The notes under the pieces are model-generated. The model ran no database searches and was not told the origin of the DNA. It saw only the letters and a program-made list of their open reading frames with translations. A program made the position numbers and the translations under genes. Below, in pieces: positions 27,044 to 35,366 of a stretch of 64,000 bases of DNA. Origin of the DNA: Acidobacteriota bacterium (GTDB lineage Bacteria > Acidobacteriota > Thermoanaerobaculia > Thermoanaerobaculales > Thermoanaerobaculaceae); the NCBI GenBank assembly GCA_016213675.1, contig JACQZW010000033.1:1-64000 (forward strand), given 5' to 3'. Numbering within the stretch: the stretch's first letter is position 1; each line of letters begins with the position of its first letter.

Positions 27044-28849
27044 TCACGAGACCGGCCGGAACAGCATCGGTTTGAGCAATGCGTGCAGGTAAGCGGGAGC
27101 CCGGAGCACGATGGCACCCGCCGCGCCCGGGGCCAGCGTGACATCCCGGCAGCTCCCGCGCTCCACGACCGTCGGGGGCGATCCCGGCTTTTCGAGCGTC
27201 ACGGGGAACGTCAGCGGGCACACCTGCGTCGACAGTGCGGGCCCGCCGCCGAGCTGGACGCGGCCGGGGCCCCACAGGACCAGTCCCCTCTCCTCGGAGT
27301 GGAACCCCGGCGAGAACAGCGGGCCGGGACCGGACGGCGCACGCTGGACCGTGCACCGCGCGTAGCGCCCCATCGTCAGTTGCCGCAGCGCGGCCGAGGG
27401 CCAGACCCGCTCGAACAACACCTCGGAGCCGGGAATCGGCCACGGCGTGATGAGCACCACGTCGCCCCGGGGCCGGAGCTCCGCCGGGTAGACCCGGTCG
27501 CCTTCCACCAGCTCCGGGTTGAAGCCGGCGCGGCGCAGCACGTACTGGGCGTGGGGCCTGAAGACGCCGTCGAAGACCACGGTCGTCCGCCTCGGATCGT
27601 AGTGCTCCGTCACCCACGTGAGCGCCGACCACACCGGCGCCGGCTCGCGACGCTTGGCGAGCACCGGCCATCCCCAGCCGAGGCCCACACCGGCCCAGGT
27701 CACGAGGGCAACCCCCAGGACTGCGCGGACCCACCGCCCGCGAGTCGCCAGCACGCCTCCCGCGAGCAGCGCGGCGAGCGCCAGGGTCGGCAGCACGTAG
27801 CGGACCGAGGCGTTGAGGTTCATCGCGAAGGCGGCGCTGACCACGTAGACCAGCGCCGTCCCGCCCGCGACGACGACGAGCCGGCGGCGGCCGCTCCGCC
27901 ACCACGCCACCGCACCGAGCGCGGCGAGGATCCAGAACGCGACCGCGGTCGGCGGGCTCCCGAGCGGATCGAGGAGCCAGTGCTGCATGACCTTGCCGAG
28001 CGGCGCGCCGGGCAGCCGGACCTTCTTCTCGACCTCGATCCAGTACCTCGAATGGTCCGCGAGCGCAGCGCGGAATCGCTCGGGGCCGGTCGCCAGCACG
28101 GCCGGCAGCCAGATGGCCGCGCTCACCGCCACACCGACGCCGAGCGCGACCGCGAGAGGCTTCCAGGCGCGCCGCCGAACGCCGACGAGGACCGCTGCCA
28201 GCCCGATCGGAAGCAGCGCCGGGATGAGCTGCGGCCGGACGCCGAGGGCGAGGGCCGCGACTCCGGCCGCAACCGGGAGTCGGCGTGGCTCGTCGACCGC
28301 TCGCAGGCACGCGAGCATGGCGGCGAGCAGGCCGGCCGTGGCCGGCACGTCGCTCAGCCCGACGTTGGAGTAGAACAGGAACGCCGGCATGGCGGCCAGG
28401 ACGCCCGCCCCCGCGAACGCCGTTGTTCTCTCCGCACCCTCAGTCCGAGCCAGAGCGAAGACCAGGAGCAGCGCCCCCAGCGCGCACGCCACGGTGACCA
28501 GTTGCAGCGCGAGCTGCGGGTCACCGACCGCCAGACGGAGGAGGCCTGCGGCCCCGACGAAGGCCGGGGCCCCGGGCGGGTGCGGCGAGTGGCGGGCGAC
28601 GTCGTAGCCGTCGAGGGCGCGCTGGTAGAGCACCTCGTCCCACTCGAACGGCGACGCCGGCCTGAGCACAGCCAGGACGACGCCCACGGCGCCCCACCCG
28701 ACCCAGGGCGCCAGCCGTTCCAGGCGAAGGTCGTGCCTTCCGTTCGGCGACCGTTCTTCCGTCACCACTTCTTCGCTCTCCGTCTTCTTCGCTCTCCGTC
28801 CCACCCGGGCGTGCCGGCGAGGACTCGCCGATGCGATCCGGGCAGCCAC
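27044..28849 (-). CDS. GT-C type membrane glycosyltransferase-like protein (paralogue B)
   Basis: A 601-residue paralogue of the downstream gene. A charged cytoplasmic N-terminus (RRAKKTESEE) is followed by about ten helices, with RPASPFEWDEVLYQRALDGY and HSPHPPGAPAF in the first loop and a beta-rich C-terminal domain. The GTG at 28849 has GGGAGG 5-6 nt upstream. Matching sequence runs along the whole length of the pair (for example SVRYVLP, HAKHLL/HAQYVLRRAGF, RPDGDVVYV/RPRGDVVLI), which supports tandem duplication and divergence in acceptor or donor use. Confidence 0.8.
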   Translation of the reverse strand: MAARIASASPRRHARVGRRAKKTESEEVVTEERSPNGRHDLRLERLAPWVGWGAVGVVLAVLRPASPFEWDEVLYQRALDGYDVARHSPHPPGAPAFVGAAGLLRLAVGDPQLALQLVTVACALGALLLVFALARTEGAERTTAFAGAGVLAAMPAFLFYSNVGLSDVPATAGLLAAMLACLRAVDEPRRLPVAAGVAALALGVRPQLIPALLPIGLAAVLVGVRRRAWKPLAVALGVGVAVSAAIWLPAVLATGPERFRAALADHSRYWIEVEKKVRLPGAPLGKVMQHWLLDPLGSPPTAVAFWILAALGAVAWWRSGRRRLVVVAGGTALVYVVSAAFAMNLNASVRYVLPTLALAALLAGGVLATRGRWVRAVLGVALVTWAGVGLGWGWPVLAKRREPAPVWSALTWVTEHYDPRRTTVVFDGVFRPHAQYVLRRAGFNPELVEGDRVYPAELRPRGDVVLITPWPIPGSEVLFERVWPSAALRQLTMGRYARCTVQRAPSGPGPLFSPGFHSEERGLVLWGPGRVQLGGGPALSTQVCPLTFPVTLEKPGSPPTVVERGSCRDVTLAPGAAGAIVLRAPAYLHALLKPMLFRPVS

Positions 28850-28982
28850 CGCGACCTCCCGACGGGTCTGCGGGGTCTACGAATTCATGCCGGCCAACCG
28901 TTGATGAGGCATCGTATTCCACCCTGCGCTGGAGTCCCTGCGCAGGGCCGGGCCCCCGCAGCGATCGCACCGTGCGGCACCC

Positions 28983-31346
28983 TCAGCCCGGGCCACGCCC
29001 CACCCCGCCGATATCAGCCTCGCTCTCGCCGGCGGCATCCCCGTGCCCGCCCTGGAGGACCCGGAAGACCGCGATGCGGCGCACCGAGGCGCCGAGGATC
29101 CGCACGTCGGCGCCGGCTCCGACGCTGGCCGGCGAGTGGGCATCCGGGAGCCCGAGAACCAGCAGGTTGTCCCTCGCGACCGCGGCCGCCGGGATCGTGA
29201 CCGAGTAGTCGGCCATCGCGTTCTCGATCGCGAGCTCGGCGACCGGGCTGCCGTTGACCGTCACCTGCAACCGCTGCCGGCCACGGCCCCCGGTGCGAAG
29301 CTCGAGGAGCAGCGACGTGGGCTCGTCGAGGAAGAACCGCACCTCCGCCCGGTGGCCGACCGTCCAGCGGAAGCTCCTCTCGGGGCCAGCCCAGCCCGCG
29401 AGGAGGAAGCGGTCGGCGTCGCGCGACGTCAGGTCGAGGTCGAACGCCGGCTCGAGGGTGATCGGCTCGAAGCGCAGGGCGCGCCCCCGGGCCCGGTCGA
29501 GCGCCGCACGCTGCGCGGGCCGCTTCGGGAGGAACTCCATGCGGCCGACCCCGGGGTACGTGATCTCGGCGACGGGCGGTCCCACGAGGCCGTGAAGGCG
29601 CCTCACGGTCTCCACCGGGAGCAGGTCGGCGTACACGATCATCCCGCAGAAGTCGTTGAGCAGGAAGAAGTCCTCCAGGAAGCGCGACTCCGGCTCCAAG
29701 AGGTCGCGCCGCTGCCGGGTGGCCGACCAGGACAACGGCAGACCGTTCGGCACGAACAGGTGCTGCCAGCCGGCGGCGAGGAACGGCTCGACCTGGTCGG
29801 GGTGCAGCCGCCCGAAGTAGTGCCCGACCACCTTCTTGTCGTGGAACTGGCGGAGGGCGGAGATCCCCGCCTGCCGCAGGTAGTAGGGGCACAGCTCACC
29901 GGTCGCGACGCCGTTCCCGGCTGCGATGCAGAACGGCCACTCGAGGACGGCCTCGCCGGGCACGGCGCGCACTGTCGCCATGAACGTCTCGAAGGCAGCG
30001 TCGGGAACGAACGCGGGCCGGCGGCGCAGCGGCCCCGAGTACGCCGTGACGGCCTCGGCGGCGAGCAGCGCGAGCATGGCCCCGGCAGCCAGCGCACGCT
30101 GTCCCTTCCAGCCCTGGCGCGGCAGCCCGAGCGCGAGCAGGCAGAGCACCGTCGGGTAGACCAGGGAGAAGCGGCCGCCGACGCGCACGAACGAGAACCA
30201 GGGGACCAGGCGAAACCAGCGGAGCGTGGTCTCGTTGAGGGCGAGCAGGCCGCAGAACAGCGCCAGCAACGGCGCGACGGCGCCGAGCCGGTGCCGGCTC
30301 GCCCACAGGCCGGCCGCGCCGACCAGTACGATCGCCAGGCCCGGCTGGGCGACCAGGGTGCCCTCCGGGCTGTCGCCCACGAGCCGCCCGACCCAGCCCG
30401 GGTCGACACCGGGCAGGATCGGCAGGAGGAGACGGGCCGGAGAGGCCCACCAGAGCGCGTCCTGGAAGTTCGAGAAGTCGAAGCTGCGCGCCGACAGGGC
30501 GATGTGGCCGACGACCGGGAGGTAGACCGCCAGCGCCCACGCCCCGGCGACGGCCAGGGCGATCGCGGTCCCCCGATGGCCCCGCAGGTCCTCGCGCAGC
30601 CCGGACGACCAACCACGGAGGCGGGACCAACCGAGGGTCCAGCCCCCGCCGGCCCGGACCCAATCGACCGCGACGGCCCAGGAGATGGTGAGCAGGAACG
30701 ACGCGATGGAGATCCCGGCGATGTAGCCGACGTCGAGGCCGAGGGCCAGCAGCAGGAGCGCGACGCGCGCGAGCAGCAACCGTCCCGGCCAGACCCGGCG
30801 ATCCCACAGTCGGCGTGCCAGGAGGAAGTCGACGACCAAGCCGAGCGTCGTCCAGTGCAGGAAGGCCATCCCCGCCTGTCCGGGAAAACGCCACAGCGCG
30901 CCGAAACTGCAGAAGGTGACGGCGAAGGCGACGCCCGCCGCGCGCGCCCGCCCCTCCTCCTCGAGCAGCAGCAGGTACACCCCGAGCATCGTCACGGCGA
31001 GCGAAAACAGGAGGTAGAGCTGCAGCCAGGGACCGGAGCCGAAAAGGCGCAGGAGGACGGCCTGGAAAAGGTCGCGCTCGACGGCCCAGGGTTGGAAGAG
31101 CTGGTTGGAGCCGAGCGGGTAGAGCGTCTCGTCGTTGACCAGGTCGAGGTGGGGCAGCGGGAGAAGACGGAAGTTGTGAGCGACGTAGTAGCCCTGGTAG
31201 CCCCACAGGTTGACGTCACCGACCCCGAGGATCGGGTGGCGGAGGTCCGGGAGGACCGTGGCGGACACCAGCGTGAGGCCGAGCAGCGTCAGGACGGCGA
31301 CCGGCGCGTGGGCTCGCAGCCACTCGGGACGCCTGCCCGTCGTCAT
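28983..31346 (-). CDS. Large polytopic membrane protein with C-terminal beta-sandwich (YfhO/GT-C-like)
   Basis: A 787-residue protein: about 12 membrane helices (15-480) and a C-terminal soluble region with a beta-sandwich-like segment (FDLDLTSRDADRFLLAGW, LLLELRTGGRGRQRLQVTVN). The loop after the first helix has HPILGVGDVNLWGYQGYYV, with acidic residues where GT-C enzymes bind metal or donor phosphate. No firm family assignment is possible by eye. The ATG at 31346 with a GAGGAG site is chosen; the much longer frame upstream only mirrors the opposite-strand GT2 gene. It is first in the three-gene set with the two GT-C paralogues. Confidence 0.75.
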   Translation of the reverse strand: MTTGRRPEWLRAHAPVAVLTLLGLTLVSATVLPDLRHPILGVGDVNLWGYQGYYVAHNFRLLPLPHLDLVNDETLYPLGSNQLFQPWAVERDLFQAVLLRLFGSGPWLQLYLLFSLAVTMLGVYLLLLEEEGRARAAGVAFAVTFCSFGALWRFPGQAGMAFLHWTTLGLVVDFLLARRLWDRRVWPGRLLLARVALLLLALGLDVGYIAGISIASFLLTISWAVAVDWVRAGGGWTLGWSRLRGWSSGLREDLRGHRGTAIALAVAGAWALAVYLPVVGHIALSARSFDFSNFQDALWWASPARLLLPILPGVDPGWVGRLVGDSPEGTLVAQPGLAIVLVGAAGLWASRHRLGAVAPLLALFCGLLALNETTLRWFRLVPWFSFVRVGGRFSLVYPTVLCLLALGLPRQGWKGQRALAAGAMLALLAAEAVTAYSGPLRRRPAFVPDAAFETFMATVRAVPGEAVLEWPFCIAAGNGVATGELCPYYLRQAGISALRQFHDKKVVGHYFGRLHPDQVEPFLAAGWQHLFVPNGLPLSWSATRQRRDLLEPESRFLEDFFLLNDFCGMIVYADLLPVETVRRLHGLVGPPVAEITYPGVGRMEFLPKRPAQRAALDRARGRALRFEPITLEPAFDLDLTSRDADRFLLAGWAGPERSFRWTVGHRAEVRFFLDEPTSLLLELRTGGRGRQRLQVTVNGSPVAELAIENAMADYSVTIPAAAVARDNLLVLGLPDAHSPASVGAGADVRILGASVRRIAVFRVLQGGHGDAAGESEADIGGVGRGPG

Positions 31347-31448
31347 CCGCTCCTCGGCCACGTCGCAGAGTTTACGCGCCCGCGGGCGAAGTCGTCTCGC
31401 CGCGCCGGGCGAGGACGGCGCCGCGGGTTGAGGTATGGTTGCGTTCGC

Positions 31449-32414
31449 ATGGCCGAGGCACCCGACTCCCACCGGCAACCGCGAATCGCCGTCGTCATCC
31501 CCTGCTACGACGAGGAACCGACGATCGCCAAGGTGGTGCACGACTTCCGTGCCGCCATGCCCGAGGCCGACATCGTCGTCTTCGACAACGACTCGTCCGA
31601 CCGGACCGCCGTGGTGGCCCGGGCGGCAGGCGCGCGAGTCCTCGCCGAGCACCGCCGGGGCAAGGGGTTCGTCGTGCAGTCGATGTTCCGCCGGGTCGAC
31701 GCCGACGTCGTCGTCATGGTCGACGGTGACGACACCTACCCGGCCGACGCCGTGCGGGCGCTGGTCGAGCCGGTCCTCCGGGGCGAGGCGGACATGGTCG
31801 TCGGGTCGCGCCTGCAACGGGGCGCCGGGAGCCAGTTCCGGCTCGTCAACCGGTTCGGCAACCGGCTCCTCCTCGGGGTGCTGAACGCGGTCTTCCGGGT
31901 GCGCCTGACCGACCTCTTGTCCGGCTATCGCGCCTTCTCGCGGCGGCTGGTGCGGGCGCTCCCGCTCGCCGGCGGCGGCTTCGAGATCGAGGCGGAGCTG
32001 ACCATCAAGACGCTGCAGCGCGGCTTCGTCATCCGCGAGGTCCCGGTTGCGCTCACGCAGCGCCCGCCGGGCAGCCACTCCAAGATTCGCATCCTGCGCG
32101 ACGGCCTGCTCATCCTGTGGACCATCCTCGCACTGTTCCGCGACTACAAGCCGCTGACCTTCTTCGGTGCCAGCGGGCTCGCCCTCGTCGCCCTCGGGCT
32201 CGTGCCCGGCGGCGTCGTCGTCGTCGAGTTCGCCCGCACCGGCTTGGTGGGACGGCTGCCGTCGGCGGTCCTCGCCGTCGGCCTGGTGCTCGCCGGCGTG
32301 GTCGTGGGCGCAGTCGGGCTCGTGCTCCACGCGACCGCGCGCCGCTTCCAGGAGCTCGAGGTCCTCGTCCACCGCCTCGCGCACGACGAGACCGACCAGG
32401 CCGACCGGGGCTGA
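31449..32414 (+). CDS. GT2 family polyprenyl-phosphate glycosyltransferase (dolichol-phosphate mannosyltransferase-like)
   Basis: A 321-residue glycosyltransferase of the DPM1/DesII type. The GT-A domain has VVIPCYDEEPTIAKVV, DNDSSDRTA, and the metal-binding MVDGDDTYPAD; GSRL and QRPPGSHSKIRILRDG are typical of polyprenyl-phosphate hexose synthases. Two C-terminal helices (about 240-310) anchor it. It would supply polyprenyl-phosphate sugars, the donors used by the neighbouring GT-C proteins (inference). It is divergent from the 787-residue membrane protein and ends directly against the convergent namZ stop. Confidence 0.9.
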   Translation: MAEAPDSHRQPRIAVVIPCYDEEPTIAKVVHDFRAAMPEADIVVFDNDSSDRTAVVARAAGARVLAEHRRGKGFVVQSMFRRVDADVVVMVDGDDTYPADAVRALVEPVLRGEADMVVGSRLQRGAGSQFRLVNRFGNRLLLGVLNAVFRVRLTDLLSGYRAFSRRLVRALPLAGGGFEIEAELTIKTLQRGFVIREVPVALTQRPPGSHSKIRILRDGLLILWTILALFRDYKPLTFFGASGLALVALGLVPGGVVVVEFARTGLVGRLPSAVLAVGLVLAGVVVGAVGLVLHATARRFQELEVLVHRLAHDETDQADRG

Positions 32415-33596
32415 CTACTCGGGATAGAGGAGGTGCTCCCGGCGGGAGCCCCGGAAGCGCAGGCAGTGCGCCTCCCACTCGGCGAACGGCCACACGGCGT
32501 CCGCTCCACCCTCGATCACCTCGCGGGCGGCCGGGCTCCCGGTGAGCAGGTCGATGGCGGGCACGTCGGCGACGAACTCGTAGGCCTCCCGGCGCCAGGC
32601 GAACCGCTCAGGGTCGACCTCGCGCGCGGTCCGCAGCAACACCACCCCGGTCGCCAGGGGCCGCAGTGCCGCCCGGTCCGTGACGTGCCACTCCACGCCC
32701 CCGCACACCTTCCCAGCGTGCTTGTGGAACTCCGGACGAAAAAGGGTCGGCCGGAACCGCGAGCCGGGAAGCTCGAGCGCGTTGAGGCGCGCGGCCAGTT
32801 GCTCGGGGTCGAGCCAGGGCGCGCCGACGAGCTGGAACGGCCGTGTCGTGCCGCGCCCCTCGGAGAGGTTGGTCGCCTCGACCAGGCAGGCGCCGGCGTA
32901 GATCGCGGCGGTCGTCAGCGTCGGCATGTTCGGCGACGGCGCCACCCACGGCAGGCCGGTCTCGTCCCACCACTGCGGGCGCCGCCAGCCCCGGCACGGG
33001 AGCACGGTCAGCGCCAGCTCCGGGTGGCGCTCGGCCCGCAGCAGCAGGGCCAACTCGCCCAGCGTCATGCCGTGGCGCACCGGCGTCGGCAGCTCCGAGA
33101 CGAACGATCGGCAGTCGTCCCGCACCGGGCCGCCCTCGAGGGCCAGGCCGCCGATGGGATTCGGCCGATCGCAGACGATGACCTCGACGCCGGCCCGCTC
33201 GCAGGCCGCCATCACGTGGGCGAGCGTCGCGGCGAAGGTGTAGTAGCGGCAACCGATGTCGGGCAGGTCGACGACGAGGGCGTCGAGGCTCTCGAGGTCC
33301 GCACGGCGCGGCGCCAGGGTGTCGGCCGACGCGCCGTACAGCGAAACCACCGGCACGCCGCCACCGGCCTCGGCACCGCCGGCGACCGCCTCCATGTCCT
33401 GCGCGACGCCCCACAGGCCGTGCTCCGGCGCGAACAGCCGCACCAGCGTCCCGCCGAGCCCGGCGGCGACCCGCCAGGCCGGGACCAGCTCGCCGGTCAC
33501 CGCCGCCTGATTGGCCAGCACGGCGACCCGCCGCCCCCGCACCAGCCCCCCCTGCTCCGCGAGCACCTCGATCCCCGTCACCACCCGCTGCCCCAT
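32415..33596 (-). CDS. NamZ-like exo-beta-N-acetylmuramidase (DUF1343), no signal peptide
   Basis: A 393-residue DUF1343 protein, the family of the exo-N-acetylmuramidase NamZ (GH171) that removes terminal MurNAc from peptidoglycan fragments. Landmarks are VLANQAAVT, FAPEHGLWG, VDLPDIGCRYYTF, DRPNPIGG, PSPNMPTLTTAAIYAGACLVEATNLSEGRGT (cut here by family usage into separate motifs), and EFHKHAGKVCGG. The N-terminus MGQRVVTGIEVL has no signal peptide, so it may act in the cytoplasm in muropeptide recycling or leave by another route. Its stop abuts that of the convergent GT2 gene with no spacer. Confidence 0.9.
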   Translation of the reverse strand: MGQRVVTGIEVLAEQGGLVRGRRVAVLANQAAVTGELVPAWRVAAGLGGTLVRLFAPEHGLWGVAQDMEAVAGGAEAGGGVPVVSLYGASADTLAPRRADLESLDALVVDLPDIGCRYYTFAATLAHVMAACERAGVEVIVCDRPNPIGGLALEGGPVRDDCRSFVSELPTPVRHGMTLGELALLLRAERHPELALTVLPCRGWRRPQWWDETGLPWVAPSPNMPTLTTAAIYAGACLVEATNLSEGRGTTRPFQLVGAPWLDPEQLAARLNALELPGSRFRPTLFRPEFHKHAGKVCGGVEWHVTDRAALRPLATGVVLLRTAREVDPERFAWRREAYEFVADVPAIDLLTGSPAAREVIEGGADAVWPFAEWEAHCLRFRGSRREHLLYPE

Positions 33597-33604
33597 CCTT
33601 CGAG

Positions 33605-33740
33605 TATACCCCGGGGTCAGGTCTTGTACTATGTGGGTTAGCCCTGACGGCGAGCGCCCCTTCACCCCTGCATATACCCCGGGGTCAGGTCTTGTACTAT
33701 GTGGGTTAGCCCTGACGGCGAGCGCCCCTTCACCCCTGCA
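33605..33740. repeat. Perfect 68-bp tandem duplication, REP-like
   Basis: Two identical copies (33605-33672 and 33673-33740). Each begins TATACCCCGGGGTCAGG, contains TCTTGTACTATGTGGGTTAG and ends TTCACCCCTGCA. GTCAGG and CCTGAC within the unit can pair. The GGGGTCAGGTCTTG word resembles REP elements associated with RAYT transposases, from memory of that family; no transposase is nearby. It sits in the divergent spacer between namZ and the 33.8-kb membrane protein gene. Confidence 0.9.
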
Positions 33741-33770
33741 GGCCGATGGCGGCGGCGCTATGCTCCCCGG

Positions 33771-35366
33771 GTGACCCGGCGTTCGTGGAATGCAGTGGCG
33801 ATCTGCGCCGTGGCCGCGGCGGCGTGGGGCGCGGTCCTGCTCGCCATCGCCGACCGGCGCCTGGCCGGCGACGTGCGCGGGTTCATCCTGCCGGGTCTGC
33901 GCTGGTACCACAGCGCCGCGTTCGACGACATCGCGATCTTCGGCGCCCGCGGCTACGACGGCGAGTTCTACGCCATGCTCGCACCCGATCCCCTCCTGCT
34001 GCGCGAGGACACGGCGTGGGGGCTCGACTCCCCGATCTACCGGGCCCGCCGGGTCGGGGTCCCGCTGGCCGCCTGGCTGCTGGCCGGCGGCCACGGCGCG
34101 ACCGCCATTAGGCTCTACCAGCTCCTCTGCTGGGGTCTCGCCCTGGTCGGGATCGGCGTCGTCGCGGCATGGCTGCGGGCGAGCGACCGCTCCCCGTGGT
34201 GGGCCCTGGTGCTGGCACCGTCGGCCGGGCTCGCTGTCTCGATCCTGCGGACCACGCCCGACGGTGCGGCGGCAGGCCTGATCGTGACGGCGCTCTTCCT
34301 CCACCACCGAGAGCGCCACCGCGCGGCACTCCTGGCGGTAGCCGTCGCGACGCTCGTCCGGGAGACCTCACTGCTCGCGGCACTGGCGATCGCCTGGAGC
34401 GAGTGGCGCGCCGGCCGGCGGCGTTCGGCGATCGCCTTCGGGCTCGTCCCGCTCGCTCTACTCACGGCATGGCAGGTACGGCTGATGCTCCGCTTCGGGT
34501 GGGGCGCCGGCGCTCCGTTCGACGTGGTCGAGCGTCCGCTCTCCTGGGTCGGGCCGAAGCTGCGGCAGATCGCCGACGTCTCCCCTCCCTGGCTGTCGAT
34601 CGAGGTGTGGGCGACGCTGGCGGTTCTCCTCGCGATCGCCGCGTCGCTCGTGTTCCTCCTCGGGCGTTCGCGGACGGCCGCGGAACGGACCCTCCTGCTG
34701 TTCTCGTGCCTCGCGCTCGTCCTCGGGTGGAAGGTCTACGTCGAGGCCTTCGCCTCGGCGCGCGCCCTCGCCGTCATCCCGCCCCTCGCCCTGATCGTCG
34801 CCGCCGCCGGGCCGGGCCTGGCGCGACGGCTCGGGCTCGGCGCCGCCGTGGCGTGCTCCGCCGTCGCCGGGGGGCTGCTCGTCCGCCAGATGCTCCTCGA
34901 AGCGCGAACGCCGACGATACCGATCCGCATCGCCGCAAACGTCGCCGCCCCCGCCGGCGTGCTCGCCAACAGCCTCCCCGCGGACCTGCACGGCACCGTT
35001 CGCAGCGGCGACGGCTCGCTGGCGATCGAGCCGTTCGTCCACGATCCGCCCGGCGGTCCCACCCGACGTCGCACGGACCTCGAGGTCGCCGCCGAGACCC
35101 CCGCCGCCGTCGTCTTCGAGCTCCTGCGCGCGGACGGCCGGAACTACCCGTGGCCGTGCCGGATCCGCCTCGAGGCCGGCCAGACCGCGCGCCTCGCGGA
35201 TGCGCCGCAGCGGCTGTTCGGCTCGAACGGGTCGTTCGGCCTGCGGGTGTCGGCCGAGAGCGGCGCGGCGACGCTGCGCTGGCGGGTCCGCGACGACCGC
35301 CCGGGCGCCGTCCTGCCCCCGTGGTCCGCGCCCTTCGTCCTCGACTCGGAGGCCAGATCGCCATGA
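33771..35366 (+). CDS. Polytopic membrane protein, GT-C-like, with C-terminal beta domain
   Basis: A 531-residue protein with about ten helices (10-395) and a soluble C-terminal domain. The first loop GYDGEFYAMLAPDPLLL followed by DSPIYRARRVGVPLAAWLL matches a group of membrane proteins with YDGQFY-type motifs usually annotated as glycosyltransferase-like. The GTG at 33771 is used, since upstream codons are repeat sequence. Its stop overlaps the start of the next gene (ATGA). Confidence 0.75.
   Translation: MTRRSWNAVAICAVAAAAWGAVLLAIADRRLAGDVRGFILPGLRWYHSAAFDDIAIFGARGYDGEFYAMLAPDPLLLREDTAWGLDSPIYRARRVGVPLAAWLLAGGHGATAIRLYQLLCWGLALVGIGVVAAWLRASDRSPWWALVLAPSAGLAVSILRTTPDGAAAGLIVTALFLHHRERHRAALLAVAVATLVRETSLLAALAIAWSEWRAGRRRSAIAFGLVPLALLTAWQVRLMLRFGWGAGAPFDVVERPLSWVGPKLRQIADVSPPWLSIEVWATLAVLLAIAASLVFLLGRSRTAAERTLLLFSCLALVLGWKVYVEAFASARALAVIPPLALIVAAAGPGLARRLGLGAAVACSAVAGGLLVRQMLLEARTPTIPIRIAANVAAPAGVLANSLPADLHGTVRSGDGSLAIEPFVHDPPGGPTRRRTDLEVAAETPAAVVFELLRADGRNYPWPCRIRLEAGQTARLADAPQRLFGSNGSFGLRVSAESGAATLRWRVRDDRPGAVLPPWSAPFVLDSEARSP

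Noticed and set aside
28983..32384. An apparent 1133-codon gene on the minus strand
   Set aside because: The first 346 codons mirror the opposite-strand GT2 glycosyltransferase and are acidic low-complexity shadow; the real start is the ATG at 31346.
33511..33774. Small plus-strand frame through the 68-bp duplication
   Set aside because: It is opposite the namZ start and continues into repeat sequence; there is no ribosome site or conserved protein.
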